A stretch of DNA of 64,000 bases from Clostridiales bacterium (GTDB lineage Bacteria; Bacillota; Clostridia; Oscillospirales; Oscillospiraceae). The stretch is taken from positions 1 to 64,000 of the forward strand of contig JALFLH010000003.1 in NCBI GenBank assembly GCA_022774865.1, given 5' to 3'. The number at the start of each line of letters is the position of its first letter. The stretch's first letter is position 1. Of the stretch, positions 41,771 to 50,180 are shown in pieces. The translations under genes were made by a program, and so were the position numbers. The notes beneath the pieces are model-generated. The model had not been told where the DNA came from. It saw only the letters and a program-made list of their open reading frames with translations, and ran no database searches.

Positions 41771-44020
41771 ATGGCACGAAAGAAACAGGAACCGGAAAAG
41801 AATCACAAGAAAATGAATACCGATGGGATTATGGGCCTGCACGGCTCCACCACGGAACAGGCGATTTCGGAAACGCTGGAAATCAACTATATGCCCTATG
41901 CCATGTCGGTGATCGTCTCCCGGGCAATCCCGGAAATCGACGGCTTCAAGCCGTCCCACCGCAAGCTGCTTTACACCATGTATAAAATGGGTCTGCTCAC
42001 CGGTGGCCGCACCAAGTCCGCCAATATCGTGGGTCAGACCATGCGGCTGAATCCCCACGGCGACGCGGCAATCTATGAAACCATGGTTCGTCTGGCCAGG
42101 GGCAACGAGACGCTGCTGCATCCCTTCGTGGACTCCAAGGGCAACTTCGGCAAGGTATATTCCCGGGACATGGCCTACGCCGCCGCCCGGTATACCGAGG
42201 CGAAGCTGGACCCCATCTGCGCGGAGCTGTTCAGGGACATCGACTCCGACACGGTGGATATGGTGGACAATTACGACGCCACCATGAAAGAGCCTGCCCT
42301 GCTGCCAACCACGTTCCCCAATGTGCTGGTGTCCGCCAATCAGGGCATCGCGGTGGGCATGGCCTCCAATATCTGTTCGTTTAATCTGAAAGAGGTCTGC
42401 GACACCACCATCGCCCTGATGAAAAATCCGGATCACGACATTCTGGAGACGCTGCCCGGGCCTGATTTTTCCACCGGCGGTCAACTGCTGTTTGACGAGG
42501 CGGCGACCCGGGAGGTCTATGCTACCGGCCGGGGCAGTTTCAGGCTGCGGTCGAAATGGAACTATGTGAAAGAGAACAATCTGATTGAAATTACCCAGAT
42601 TCCCTATACCACCGCCACGGAGGTCATCATGGATAAGGTGGCGGAATTGATCAAGGCGGGGAAAATCCGGGAAATCGCCGATATGCGGGACGAGACGGAT
42701 CTGGGCGGCCTGAAGCTGACCATTGATCTGAAGCGGGGGGTGGATCCGGACAAGCTGATGCAAAAGCTGTTCCGCCTGACGCCGCTGCAGGACAGTTTCC
42801 CCTGCAACTTCAACATTCTCATCGCCGGAATGCCCAAAGTGATGGGCGTGGGGGAAATTCTGGAGGAGTGGGTGGCCTGGCGGACGGACTGCGTCAAGCG
42901 GCGCATCTTCTTCCAGATCGGAAAGAAAGAAGACCGCCTGCATCTGCTGAAGGGCCTGGCGCGGATTCTGCTGGATATCGACAAGGCGATCCGAATCATC
43001 CGGGAGACAGAGCTGGAAAGCGAGGTTGTCCCCAACCTGATGATCGGCTTCGGCATCGATGAGATTCAGGCGAATTTCGTGGCGGAGATCAAGCTGCGCA
43101 ACATCAACAAGGAATATATTCTCAGGCAGACCCGGACAATCGATGATCTGGAGCGGGAGATCGCGGAGCTGCGGGATACGCTGAATTCCGGCCGCAAGCT
43201 GAAAAACATCATCATCAGGGAATTGCAGCAGGTATCCGAGAAATACGGAATTCCCCGGAAAACGGAGATTCTCTATAATGTGCAGGAGACGGACGGCGGG
43301 GAAGAGGAGGAGCAGACTCCGGATTACCCGGTGACGGTTTTTGTATCCCGGGAGGGGTATTTTAAGAAGATCACAGCCCAGTCCCTGCGGCTTTCCGGCG
43401 AGCAGAAGTTCAAGGAGGGTGACGGGCTGGCTTTTTCTGCGGAGGCAACCAACCGGGGAGAACTGCTGGTATTCACCGATAGATTCCAGTGTTACAAGGC
43501 GCGGCTGGCGGACTTCGAGGATTCCAAGGCCTCCCTGCTGGGTGACTATCTGCCCCAGAAGCTGGGCATGGAGCCGGGTGAGACGGTAGTACAGGTGGTG
43601 CTGCCGGGGGACTATAAGGGCTTCGTACTTTTCTTCTTCGAAAACGGCAAAGCGGCCAAGGTGCCTCTTTCTGCCTATGAGACCAAGACCAACCGGAAAA
43701 AGCTGACCGGCGCCTACAGCGACAAATCGCCGGTTCGGACGGTGATGGCACTGGCTGGCGACGAGCAGCTTGCCGTCTACTCTACGGACGGCAGGTGCCT
43801 GATTTTTTCCACGGCACAGCTTTTGCCCAAAACCACCCGCAATACACAGGGCGTGGCGGTATTGACCCTGCGGAAAAAAGCCGAGCTGGATCGGGCGGTT
43901 TCTCTGGAGCAGAGCGGAATTACCAATCAGAGCCGCTACCGGAGCAAAACCATTCCGGCGGCGGGCGCCCTTCTGCGGGATGAGGACAGCTTTGAAAAGC
44001 AGCAGAGCTTTGATGTGTAA
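41771..44020 (+). CDS. parC: Type IIA topoisomerase A subunit (ParC/GyrA-like)
   Basis: 749 residues. MPYAMSVIVSRAIPEIDGFKPSHRKLLY and the catalytic tyrosine in AARYTEAKL (near 140) identify the breakage-reunion domain. NPHGDAAIYETMVRL and the quinolone-region helix are intact. A coiled coil (about 440-500) is followed by a shortened C-terminal beta-pinwheel with several blades (VTVFVSREGYFKKIT, LLVFTDRFQCYKAR). A GyrA-box is not seen, which favours Topo IV over gyrase. AAGGAG precedes the ATG. First partner of the upstream B subunit. Confidence 0.9.
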   Translation: MARKKQEPEKNHKKMNTDGIMGLHGSTTEQAISETLEINYMPYAMSVIVSRAIPEIDGFKPSHRKLLYTMYKMGLLTGGRTKSANIVGQTMRLNPHGDAAIYETMVRLARGNETLLHPFVDSKGNFGKVYSRDMAYAAARYTEAKLDPICAELFRDIDSDTVDMVDNYDATMKEPALLPTTFPNVLVSANQGIAVGMASNICSFNLKEVCDTTIALMKNPDHDILETLPGPDFSTGGQLLFDEAATREVYATGRGSFRLRSKWNYVKENNLIEITQIPYTTATEVIMDKVAELIKAGKIREIADMRDETDLGGLKLTIDLKRGVDPDKLMQKLFRLTPLQDSFPCNFNILIAGMPKVMGVGEILEEWVAWRTDCVKRRIFFQIGKKEDRLHLLKGLARILLDIDKAIRIIRETELESEVVPNLMIGFGIDEIQANFVAEIKLRNINKEYILRQTRTIDDLEREIAELRDTLNSGRKLKNIIIRELQQVSEKYGIPRKTEILYNVQETDGGEEEEQTPDYPVTVFVSREGYFKKITAQSLRLSGEQKFKEGDGLAFSAEATNRGELLVFTDRFQCYKARLADFEDSKASLLGDYLPQKLGMEPGETVVQVVLPGDYKGFVLFFFENGKAAKVPLSAYETKTNRKKLTGAYSDKSPVRTVMALAGDEQLAVYSTDGRCLIFSTAQLLPKTTRNTQGVAVLTLRKKAELDRAVSLEQSGITNQSRYRSKTIPAAGALLRDEDSFEKQQSFDV

Positions 44021-44034
44021 AGCGGGAGGTATCT

Positions 44035-44898
44035 ATGAACAAAGGAATCAAAACCCTGATCTGGTGTGGAAAAATTGTTTTTGGGTGCATCCTTTTCGCG
44101 CTGAGCTTCGACCTGTTTCTGGAACCCAATGAGGTGAATGCCGGCGGCATCTCGGGCCTTGCGATGGTCGCCGTTGAGCTTTTGGGCTTCGGCTCTGTTG
44201 GTCTGATCACGGCAGTCCTGAATTTGCCGCTGTTTGCGCTGGGCGGCGCGAAAATCGGACGAAAATTCTTTGTGGGTTCCCTGATTGGCATGATTGCCAG
44301 CTCCGCCATGCTGGATCTGTTCGCAGTTCTGCCAGCAGTGAAAGTGGAGCCGCTGATGGCCGCGCTTTACGGCGGCGTACTGTGCGGAATCGGCCTCGGA
44401 ATCGTGTTCGCAGCGGGTGCTTCCACCGGCGGTTCCGACATTATCGTGCGGCTGCTGAAGCTGCGCTATCAGAATGTTCCCATCGGAACCATCAATATCT
44501 GTTTTGATCTGTTGGTCGTGAGCCTGACAGGTCTGGTTTTCCGGGATATTTCCCGGGCGCTGTACAGCGGCGTGACCATCTTTGTATGCGGTCAGGTCAT
44601 TGACGCGGTGGTCTACCGGTTTGACTATTCCAAAGTTGCGTTGATTATTTCAGGTCAATATGAGCAGATCGCCCGCCAGATCGGTGTCAAGCTGGATCGC
44701 GGCGCCACATTTTTGAATGGAGAAGGCTCCTATACCGGCAAGCAGACGAAAGTGGTGCTGACGGTTGTAAAAAAGCAGCAGGTGGCGGAGCTGAAACGGC
44801 TGGTTGTGGAAATCGATCCGGATGCGTTTATTGTCGTGCAGGAGGCCCATCAGGTACTGGGTGAAGGATTCGCGCGTTATTCCAGAGACGCACTGTGA
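44035..44898 (+). CDS. YitT family membrane protein
   Basis: 287 residues. About six N-terminal helices carry the YitT signature (EVNAGGISGLAMV, FAAGASTGGSDIIVRLL), followed by a cytoplasmic DUF2179 domain (SKVALIISGQYEQIARQI, VLTVVKKQQVAELKRLV). The family is widespread in Firmicutes; transport of an unknown solute is assumed. It follows parC by 14 bases with GGGAGG before the ATG, so all may be cotranscribed. Confidence 0.94.
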   Translation: MNKGIKTLIWCGKIVFGCILFALSFDLFLEPNEVNAGGISGLAMVAVELLGFGSVGLITAVLNLPLFALGGAKIGRKFFVGSLIGMIASSAMLDLFAVLPAVKVEPLMAALYGGVLCGIGLGIVFAAGASTGGSDIIVRLLKLRYQNVPIGTINICFDLLVVSLTGLVFRDISRALYSGVTIFVCGQVIDAVVYRFDYSKVALIISGQYEQIARQIGVKLDRGATFLNGEGSYTGKQTKVVLTVVKKQQVAELKRLVVEIDPDAFIVVQEAHQVLGEGFARYSRDAL

Positions 44899-44915
44899 AG
44901 GAGAGGCCGGGCGTT

Positions 44916-46010
44916 ATGAAAAAGAGAATTGCGTTGATGCTGGCGGCGCTTTGCCTGATGCTCAGTGGCTGCAGTTGGCTCGACGGAAGCTATGTTTCGG
45001 TCACGCCCCATCAGGAACAGACGAGCGGCGGCCAGTCTGGCGCGGTTTCCGCCGCAAATTATCTTCAGCTGCGGACAGTGCTGCAGGATATGGTGGATTC
45101 CAGTACGGAGAACGCCGTGATCAATGTGGCGGAATATGACCAGGAGCAGGTTGCAAAGGGAATGCAGACGGCGGTGAACTATCTGTCCTCCCTGTATCCC
45201 CTTGGCGCCTATGCGGTGGACAGAATCGACTACGACATCGGTGTCAGCGGCGGAAAGCCTGCCGTCTCGGTTTCAATCTCCTATATCCACGGCCGCTCGG
45301 AAATCCGGAAAATCAAAACCGTGCCGGATATGACAGAAGCGGAGAAGGCGATAGCGGAAGCGCTGGATGCCTGCAACGAAAGCGTTGTTCTGCTGGTCAG
45401 GCATTATGAGCGTGAGGATCTGGTGCAGATGGTGGAGGATTTTGCGGAGCAGAATCCAGATATTGTCATGGAAACACCGCAGGTGGCAGAGGGGCTGTAC
45501 CCTGACGCGGGAACCAGCCGGATTGTGGAGCTGAAATTCACCTATCAGACCAGCCGGGATTCTCTGCGTCAGATGCAGGATCAGGTAGAACCGCTGTTCG
45601 CCGCGGCCATGCAGTATGTAAGCGGAGACGGCTCGGACAGCCAGAAGTATAATCAGCTTTACGGGTTTCTGATGGAACGCTTTGATTATACCATAGAGAC
45701 GTCCATCACGCCGGCCTACAGCCTGCTCCGCCATGGCGTGGGTGACAGCAAGGCGTTTGCCATGGTCTATGCCGCCATGTGCCGGCAGGCAGGGCTGGAA
45801 TGCCGGATTGTCTCAGGCACCCGAAACGGGGAAGCGTGGTATTGGAACCTGATCTGCGAGGATGGGATCTTTTTTCATGTGGATCTGCTTCAGAGCAGCG
45901 CGTCCGGTCAGCTCCAGAGACTTTCCGATGATCAGATGCACGGCTATGTCTGGGATTACTCGGCCTATCCCGCCGCAGACGCCGCGCAGAACGAAAATTT
46001 GCCGGAATAA
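44916..46010 (+). CDS. Lipoprotein with degenerate transglutaminase-like domain
   Basis: 364 residues. Lipobox LMLSGC (Cys19) anchors it outside the membrane. The C-terminal third aligns with transglutaminase-like domains: YSLLRHGVGDSKAFAMVYAAMCRQAGLECRIVSG, then AWYWNLI and FFHVDL. The nucleophile position (usually GVCxGYA) reads GVGDSKAFA, and the catalytic His of HAWN is Tyr-Trp instead; only the Asp of HVD remains. It is therefore probably a binding protein, perhaps for peptidoglycan peptides. The first start (GTG at 44895) lies within the YitT stop region; I prefer the ATG at 44916 with AAGGAG. Confidence 0.82.
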   Translation: MKKRIALMLAALCLMLSGCSWLDGSYVSVTPHQEQTSGGQSGAVSAANYLQLRTVLQDMVDSSTENAVINVAEYDQEQVAKGMQTAVNYLSSLYPLGAYAVDRIDYDIGVSGGKPAVSVSISYIHGRSEIRKIKTVPDMTEAEKAIAEALDACNESVVLLVRHYEREDLVQMVEDFAEQNPDIVMETPQVAEGLYPDAGTSRIVELKFTYQTSRDSLRQMQDQVEPLFAAAMQYVSGDGSDSQKYNQLYGFLMERFDYTIETSITPAYSLLRHGVGDSKAFAMVYAAMCRQAGLECRIVSGTRNGEAWYWNLICEDGIFFHVDLLQSSASGQLQRLSDDQMHGYVWDYSAYPAADAAQNENLPE

Positions 46011-46025
46011 TTCCGGGAAAAACAC

Positions 46026-46053
46026 TTGACAATTCAGAATAAGATGGTATAAT
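46026..46053 (+). promoter_or_regulatory. Promoter of tRNA-Gly
   Basis: TTGACA, 16-bp spacer, TATAAT; the tRNA begins 15 bases later. Confidence 0.85.
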
Positions 46054-46067
46054 ACATCTTGTTCGTT

Positions 46068-46143
46068 GCGGGTGTAGCTCATCCGGTAGAGCGCCACCTT
46101 GCCAAGGTGGAGGTAGCGAGTTCGAGCCTCGTCACCCGCTCCA
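46068..46143 (+). tRNA. tRNA-Gly(GCC)
   Basis: 76 bases including encoded CCA. Acceptor GCGGGTG/CACCCGC; anticodon stem CCACC/GGTGG encloses TTGCCAA, anticodon GCC; T loop TTCGAGC. Confidence 0.97.
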
Positions 46144-46150
46144 TAAAAAA

Positions 46151-46177
46151 ACCGATGCTGAAGAGCATCGGTTTTTT
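46151..46177 (+). terminator. Terminator of tRNA-Gly
   Basis: ACCGATGCT / AGCATCGGT stem followed by TTTTT. Confidence 0.87.
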
Positions 46178-46217
46178 GTATACACAAAGCAGATTCAAAG
46201 AAAGCAATGCAACCCCC

Positions 46218-46248
46218 AAAGGCCGGTGCAGAAAAGCACCGGCCTTTT
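46218..46248. terminator. Second hairpin between tRNA-Gly and DUF896
   Basis: AAGGCCGGTGC / GCACCGGCCTT with TTT on the plus side and a shorter T run on the minus side. It probably ends the minus-strand DUF896 transcript. Confidence 0.7.
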
Positions 46249-46268
46249 TGCGGCGATAACGAAATGGA

Positions 46269-46472
46269 TTACTTCCGCTCCAGTTTCCGCTTGGTGCCGT
46301 CCGGGTTGAGAACATAGGTGTTCTCCAACTGCCCCACCAGATTGGCTTTCACGGAATCGATATAGATCCGGCGGAGCCGGTCCCGCTCGGCAGTTTCCTC
46401 GGGGGTCAAAGCGCCTGATTTGGCTTTGTGTGCCAGCTCGTTGATTCGTGCGATCACTTCGTTGATGTTCAT
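46269..46472 (-). CDS. DUF896 protein (YnzC family)
   Basis: 67 residues, mostly helical, MNINEVIARINELAHKAKSGALT and GQLENTYVLNPDG. DUF896 is a small two-helix cytoplasmic family; B. subtilis YnzC is linked to the SOS operon yneA. No function can be read directly. It follows ylmH by 11 bases on the same strand. Confidence 0.92.
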   Translation of the reverse strand: MNINEVIARINELAHKAKSGALTPEETAERDRLRRIYIDSVKANLVGQLENTYVLNPDGTKRKLERK

Positions 46473-46483
46473 TCTGATATCCC

Positions 46484-47269
46484 TCACATATATCGGTGGA
46501 TTATCACGGAAATCCGCCCCTTTTTCGTCTGGCCGCCCACGGTCTGCAGCTTGATTTTTCCAAGACCACGGACGGATATTTTGGCACCCTCTGTAACTGC
46601 TTTGTCCGGCTTTTCGCATGGGAGTCCGTCGATGGCCGCCTTCCCGGCGGAGATAAACTGGGCGGCCTGACTCCGGCCGATCCGGAATCCGGCGGAAATC
46701 ACGCTGTCCAGCCGGAGGGAAGCCAGCGTATCCCGGAGCTCCTTTACCTCCGGCTCCTGAACGGCCGCCTGATTCAGAGGAACCTGAGTCAGATGGAGGC
46801 GGGTTCTTCCCGCTGATGAGAAATTTTGCAGAATGTAGGGGGCGATTTCCGCCGAGACAAAAAAGTCGCAGCATCCCTTTCCGGTGCAGATATCTCCCAC
46901 GGTATCCCGGGCAATTCCGGCTCCCATCAGCGCGCCCAGAAAATCCCGGTGGCTCAGGGTGTCGCCTTCATAGTATTCCGCGTGCAGGCATACCACCGGA
47001 CTGCCGGCATCATAAAGATTGTCAACGTCAAGATAGTCGGGAAGATAGCAGATCATCTTCCGCTCGGCATCCCCATAGCCGCCGAAGCGGACAAGGCCGG
47101 ACTGCTCCCCAAACAGATACCGGGCCATCTCCTGCTCCCGGGGGGAGAGAAAACAGGTGTGCGCGGGAATGTCCCGCCGGATTCCGGCGCTGATTTTGTC
47201 CCATAGCTTTGCAAGAAGAAGCTTATCCTCCGCAGTTTGGGCGATTTTCTCAATATTACTGCGTTCCAT
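46484..47269 (-). CDS. ylmH: RNA-binding protein YlmH (S4 domain)
   Basis: 261 residues. The N-terminal two thirds match the YlmH domain (FLSPREQEMARYLF, GALMGAGIARDTVGDI), followed by a C-terminal S4 RNA-binding domain (LRLDSVISAGFRIGRSQAAQFISAGKAAIDGLP). YlmH binds ribosomes and tRNA in ribosome-associated quality control, where it helps C-terminal tailing of stalled peptides. In Bacillus it sits in the divIVA cluster; here it stands with DUF896. Promoter at 47285-47312. Confidence 0.92.
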   Translation of the reverse strand: MERSNIEKIAQTAEDKLLLAKLWDKISAGIRRDIPAHTCFLSPREQEMARYLFGEQSGLVRFGGYGDAERKMICYLPDYLDVDNLYDAGSPVVCLHAEYYEGDTLSHRDFLGALMGAGIARDTVGDICTGKGCCDFFVSAEIAPYILQNFSSAGRTRLHLTQVPLNQAAVQEPEVKELRDTLASLRLDSVISAGFRIGRSQAAQFISAGKAAIDGLPCEKPDKAVTEGAKISVRGLGKIKLQTVGGQTKKGRISVIIHRYM

Positions 47270-47284
47270 GCGATCACCGGGATT

Positions 47285-47312
47285 ATTATAGCATATCTTT
47301 GTGTGGTTGCAA
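47285..47312 (-). promoter_or_regulatory. Promoter of ylmH-DUF896
   Basis: TTGCAA, 16-bp spacer, TATAAT with extended TATGC on the minus strand. Confidence 0.75.
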
Positions 47313-47323
47313 GCAAGTTTTTC

Positions 47324-47352
47324 TTGTGCGCCGGGGAAATGTGGAGTATAAT
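47324..47352 (+). promoter_or_regulatory. Promoter of the flavoprotein pair
   Basis: TTGTGC, 17-bp spacer, TATAAT; divergent from the ylmH promoter. Confidence 0.7.
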
Positions 47353-47382
47353 AAACAGAAATCGGACGGAAAGGAAAACGCT

Positions 47383-48588
47383 ATGGTGATCGGAATCATT
47401 GGAGGCGGCGCGTCGGGCATGGCGGCGGCGATTGCCGCGGCGGAAAACCCGGACGCACAGATTGTGCTGATGGAGCGGCAGGCCAGAGTCGGGAGAAAAC
47501 TCTCCGCCACCGGTAACGGCCGCTGCAACCTGACAAACCTCCACGCACTGGAGGGGGGATATCACGGGGATAGCCCGGCGTTTGCGCGTAGCGCCCTGAA
47601 TGCCTTTGATGTGCAGAGTACCCTTTCGTGGTTTCGCGGTCTGGGCCTGTATACCATGACGGAGGATTCCGGGCGGGTGTATCCTTATTCCAATCAGGCA
47701 AATTCCGTGGTGGATGTGCTTCGCTTCGCGTTGGAGCGTCCCAATATCCGCCTGCTGACGGGCTTTGAGGTTTCCAGAGCGAAGAAAACGGCGGATGGTT
47801 TTCTGGTGCAGTCCGGCGATGAAGCGATCCCCTGCGACAGGCTGGTTATTGCCTGCGGCGGCCTTGCCGGTGCCCGGCTGGGCGGCTCCATGGCAGGCTA
47901 TCAGCTTCTGCGGGGCTTCGGGCACCGGGTTACCAAACTGCGCCCCGCGCTGGTGCAGCTCAAATCCGAATGGAGCGGCTGCGCGTCGCTCAAGGGCGTC
48001 CGTGCCAACTGCAGGGCAGCCATCTGCCGGGACGGTATGGAGCAGGCGGAAAGCACGGGGGAGTTGCAGTTCACGGAGTATGGCCTCAGCGGGCCTGTGA
48101 TATTCGAAATCTCCCGGGATGCCTGCCAGGGCGCGGGAATCTGGAGCTGCCGGCTGGATTTCCTGCCGGAGCTGTCCGTGAATGATCTGCGGGAGGAGCT
48201 GCTGCACAGAAGAAGCGCCCATTGGCGCGTGGAGGAACTGCTCACCGGTATCCTGCACAATCGCCTTGGCCGGGTGCTGACGCGCGCTGCGGGCGTTCGG
48301 CTGACGGCGGAGAAGCTGCGTGATGAGGATATTGAAAACGTCTGTCATGCGGTCAAGCACCTTGAGGTTCCTTTGACGGAACCGATGGGGATGGATGCCG
48401 CACAGGTGACCGCCGGCGGTATGCGAACGACGGAATTCAACCCGGACACCATGGAGAGCCGTCTGGTTCCGGGGCTTTATGCCTGCGGCGAGGTGTTGGA
48501 CGTGGACGGCGACTTCGGCGGCTATAATTTACAGTGGGCGTGGAGCTCCGGCCGGATGGCGGGACTGCACGCCGGAGGAATACAATGA
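47383..48588 (+). CDS. NAD(P)/FAD-dependent oxidoreductase, HI0933/YhiN family
   Basis: 401 residues. Dinucleotide motif IGIIGGGASGMAAAIAAAE at the N-terminus, then GRKLSATGNGRCNLTN (family signature), VIACGGLAG, TAGGMRTTEF and the C-terminal ACGEVLDVDGDFGGYNLQWAW. The family includes BaiN, a bile-acid dehydroxylation flavoprotein, but the sequence alone does not single out that function. The stop overlaps the next gene start (ATGA). Exact substrate unknown. Confidence 0.95.
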   Translation: MVIGIIGGGASGMAAAIAAAENPDAQIVLMERQARVGRKLSATGNGRCNLTNLHALEGGYHGDSPAFARSALNAFDVQSTLSWFRGLGLYTMTEDSGRVYPYSNQANSVVDVLRFALERPNIRLLTGFEVSRAKKTADGFLVQSGDEAIPCDRLVIACGGLAGARLGGSMAGYQLLRGFGHRVTKLRPALVQLKSEWSGCASLKGVRANCRAAICRDGMEQAESTGELQFTEYGLSGPVIFEISRDACQGAGIWSCRLDFLPELSVNDLREELLHRRSAHWRVEELLTGILHNRLGRVLTRAAGVRLTAEKLRDEDIENVCHAVKHLEVPLTEPMGMDAAQVTAGGMRTTEFNPDTMESRLVPGLYACGEVLDVDGDFGGYNLQWAWSSGRMAGLHAGGIQ

Positions 48589-50180
48589 TACGAATTCGAG
48601 AGATTGCCTTGCCCCCGGCCCATCATGAGAACCAGCTTCTGTATGAGGCCGCGAAGCTGCTCAAAGTGCCCAATTCCAGGGTGCGCGGCTTGAGGATCGT
48701 CAGGCGGAGTGTGGACGCCCGAAAAAAACCCGATGTGAAGATCGTCTACACGGTGGATGTGATGGTCGACGGCAACGAGGAAAAATTGATCCGCAAGTCG
48801 GGCTGCAGGCGCGCTGCCATTGCTCCGGTTTCATTTTACCGCCCGCCCCAGTGCGCTGTGACGCCCGCCTTCAGGCCGGTCGTGGTGGGCTTTGGGCCGG
48901 CCGGTATGTTTGCCGCGCTGATTCTGGCCATGGCGGGTCTGAGGCCGCTGGTGCTGGAGCGGGGGGAGGATGCCCGGCGCCGTCACGAGAAAGTGGAGAA
49001 ATTCTGGCAGACCGGGGAGCTGGATACCCGGAGTAATGTGCAGTTCGGCGAGGGCGGCGCCGGAACCTTCTCTGACGGCAAGCTGAACACGGGCGTCCAC
49101 AACCCCCGGATCGGGTGGATTCTGGAGCAGTTTGTTCGGTTCGGCGCCCGCGAGGAGATTCTGTATGACGCCAAGCCCCATGTGGGCACGGATGTGCTGC
49201 TGACGGTGGTGCAGAACCTGCGCCGGGAGATCATCCGGCTGGGCGGGGAGGTTCGCTTCAACAGCCGGGTGTGCGGCATTCAGACCGGGGGCGGCCGCCT
49301 GACCGGGCTGGAGCTGGAGAGCGGGGAGCGGATTGAATGTGACAGGGTGATCCTCGCCATTGGGCACAGCGCCCGGGATACCTTTGAAATGCTGAACAGA
49401 ATGGCCATTCCCATGGAGGCGAAGCCGTTTGCCATGGGGGTGCGGATTGAGCACCGGCAGAGCATGATTGACATGGCGCAGTACGGTAAAACCGATCCGG
49501 CGCTGCCGCCGGCGGACTATAAGCTGGTCAGGCATCTGGCGGACGGCACGGTTTACACGTTTTGCATGTGCCCGGGCGGCTATGTGGTGGCCGCGGCCTC
49601 CGAGCCGGGGCGGGTGGTGACCAACGGCATGAGCTATGCCGACCGAAGCGGTGAAAATGCCAATGCCGCACTCCTGGTAACGGTCAATCCGGTGGATTTC
49701 CCGGGACGGGATGCGCTGGCCGGAATGCGGTGGCAGCGGGACATTGAGGAAGCGGCCTACCGCGTCAGCGGCAGCTACCGGGCGCCCGCCCAGACCGTGG
49801 GGGACTTTCTTTCGGGTGTTCCTAGCACAGGGCCGGGCAGCGTCCTTCCCACCTATCGGCCGGGGGTGGCATGGTGCGACCTTCATGACATTCTCCCGGA
49901 CAGAATATCCCGTTCGCTGGCGGAAGCGCTTCCGGCGCTGGATCACGCGCTGGCGGGCTTTGCCAGTGCGGACGCCGTCCTGACTGCTCCGGAAACCCGC
50001 AGTTCATCACCCGTGCGGATTCTGCGGGGGGATAACCGGCAGTCCGTGCTTCGCGGGTTGTATCCGGCGGGAGAAGGCGCGGGATACGCAGGCGGCATTA
50101 TGTCCGCTGCCATCGACGGAATGGTTTCGGCGGAGGCCCTGATTACGCAGTTGGAGGAGGAACCCCAATCATGGAAATGA
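48585..50180 (+). CDS. FAD-dependent dehydrogenase-like flavoprotein (COG2509)
   Basis: 531 residues. An N-terminal domain of about 90 residues (MIRIREIALPPAHHENQLLYEAA) precedes the FAD motif VVVGFGPAGMFAALILAMAG. FGEGGAGTFSDGKLNTG is the family signature, with GHSARDTFEML and the C-terminal YPAGEGAGYAGGIMSAAIDG. GGAGGAA precedes the ATG. Coupling to the preceding flavoprotein suggests a joint role. The physiological substrate is not known to me. Confidence 0.94.
   Translation: MIRIREIALPPAHHENQLLYEAAKLLKVPNSRVRGLRIVRRSVDARKKPDVKIVYTVDVMVDGNEEKLIRKSGCRRAAIAPVSFYRPPQCAVTPAFRPVVVGFGPAGMFAALILAMAGLRPLVLERGEDARRRHEKVEKFWQTGELDTRSNVQFGEGGAGTFSDGKLNTGVHNPRIGWILEQFVRFGAREEILYDAKPHVGTDVLLTVVQNLRREIIRLGGEVRFNSRVCGIQTGGGRLTGLELESGERIECDRVILAIGHSARDTFEMLNRMAIPMEAKPFAMGVRIEHRQSMIDMAQYGKTDPALPPADYKLVRHLADGTVYTFCMCPGGYVVAAASEPGRVVTNGMSYADRSGENANAALLVTVNPVDFPGRDALAGMRWQRDIEEAAYRVSGSYRAPAQTVGDFLSGVPSTGPGSVLPTYRPGVAWCDLHDILPDRISRSLAEALPALDHALAGFASADAVLTAPETRSSSPVRILRGDNRQSVLRGLYPAGEGAGYAGGIMSAAIDGMVSAEALITQLEEEPQSWK

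Noticed and set aside
39746-42943. A 1065-codon open frame on the minus strand opposite the topoisomerase genes
   Set aside because: It mirrors the codon structure of parE and parC, has no ribosome site or recognisable domain, and its composition (His, Gly, Val, Leu runs) is typical of an antisense shadow in GC-rich genes.
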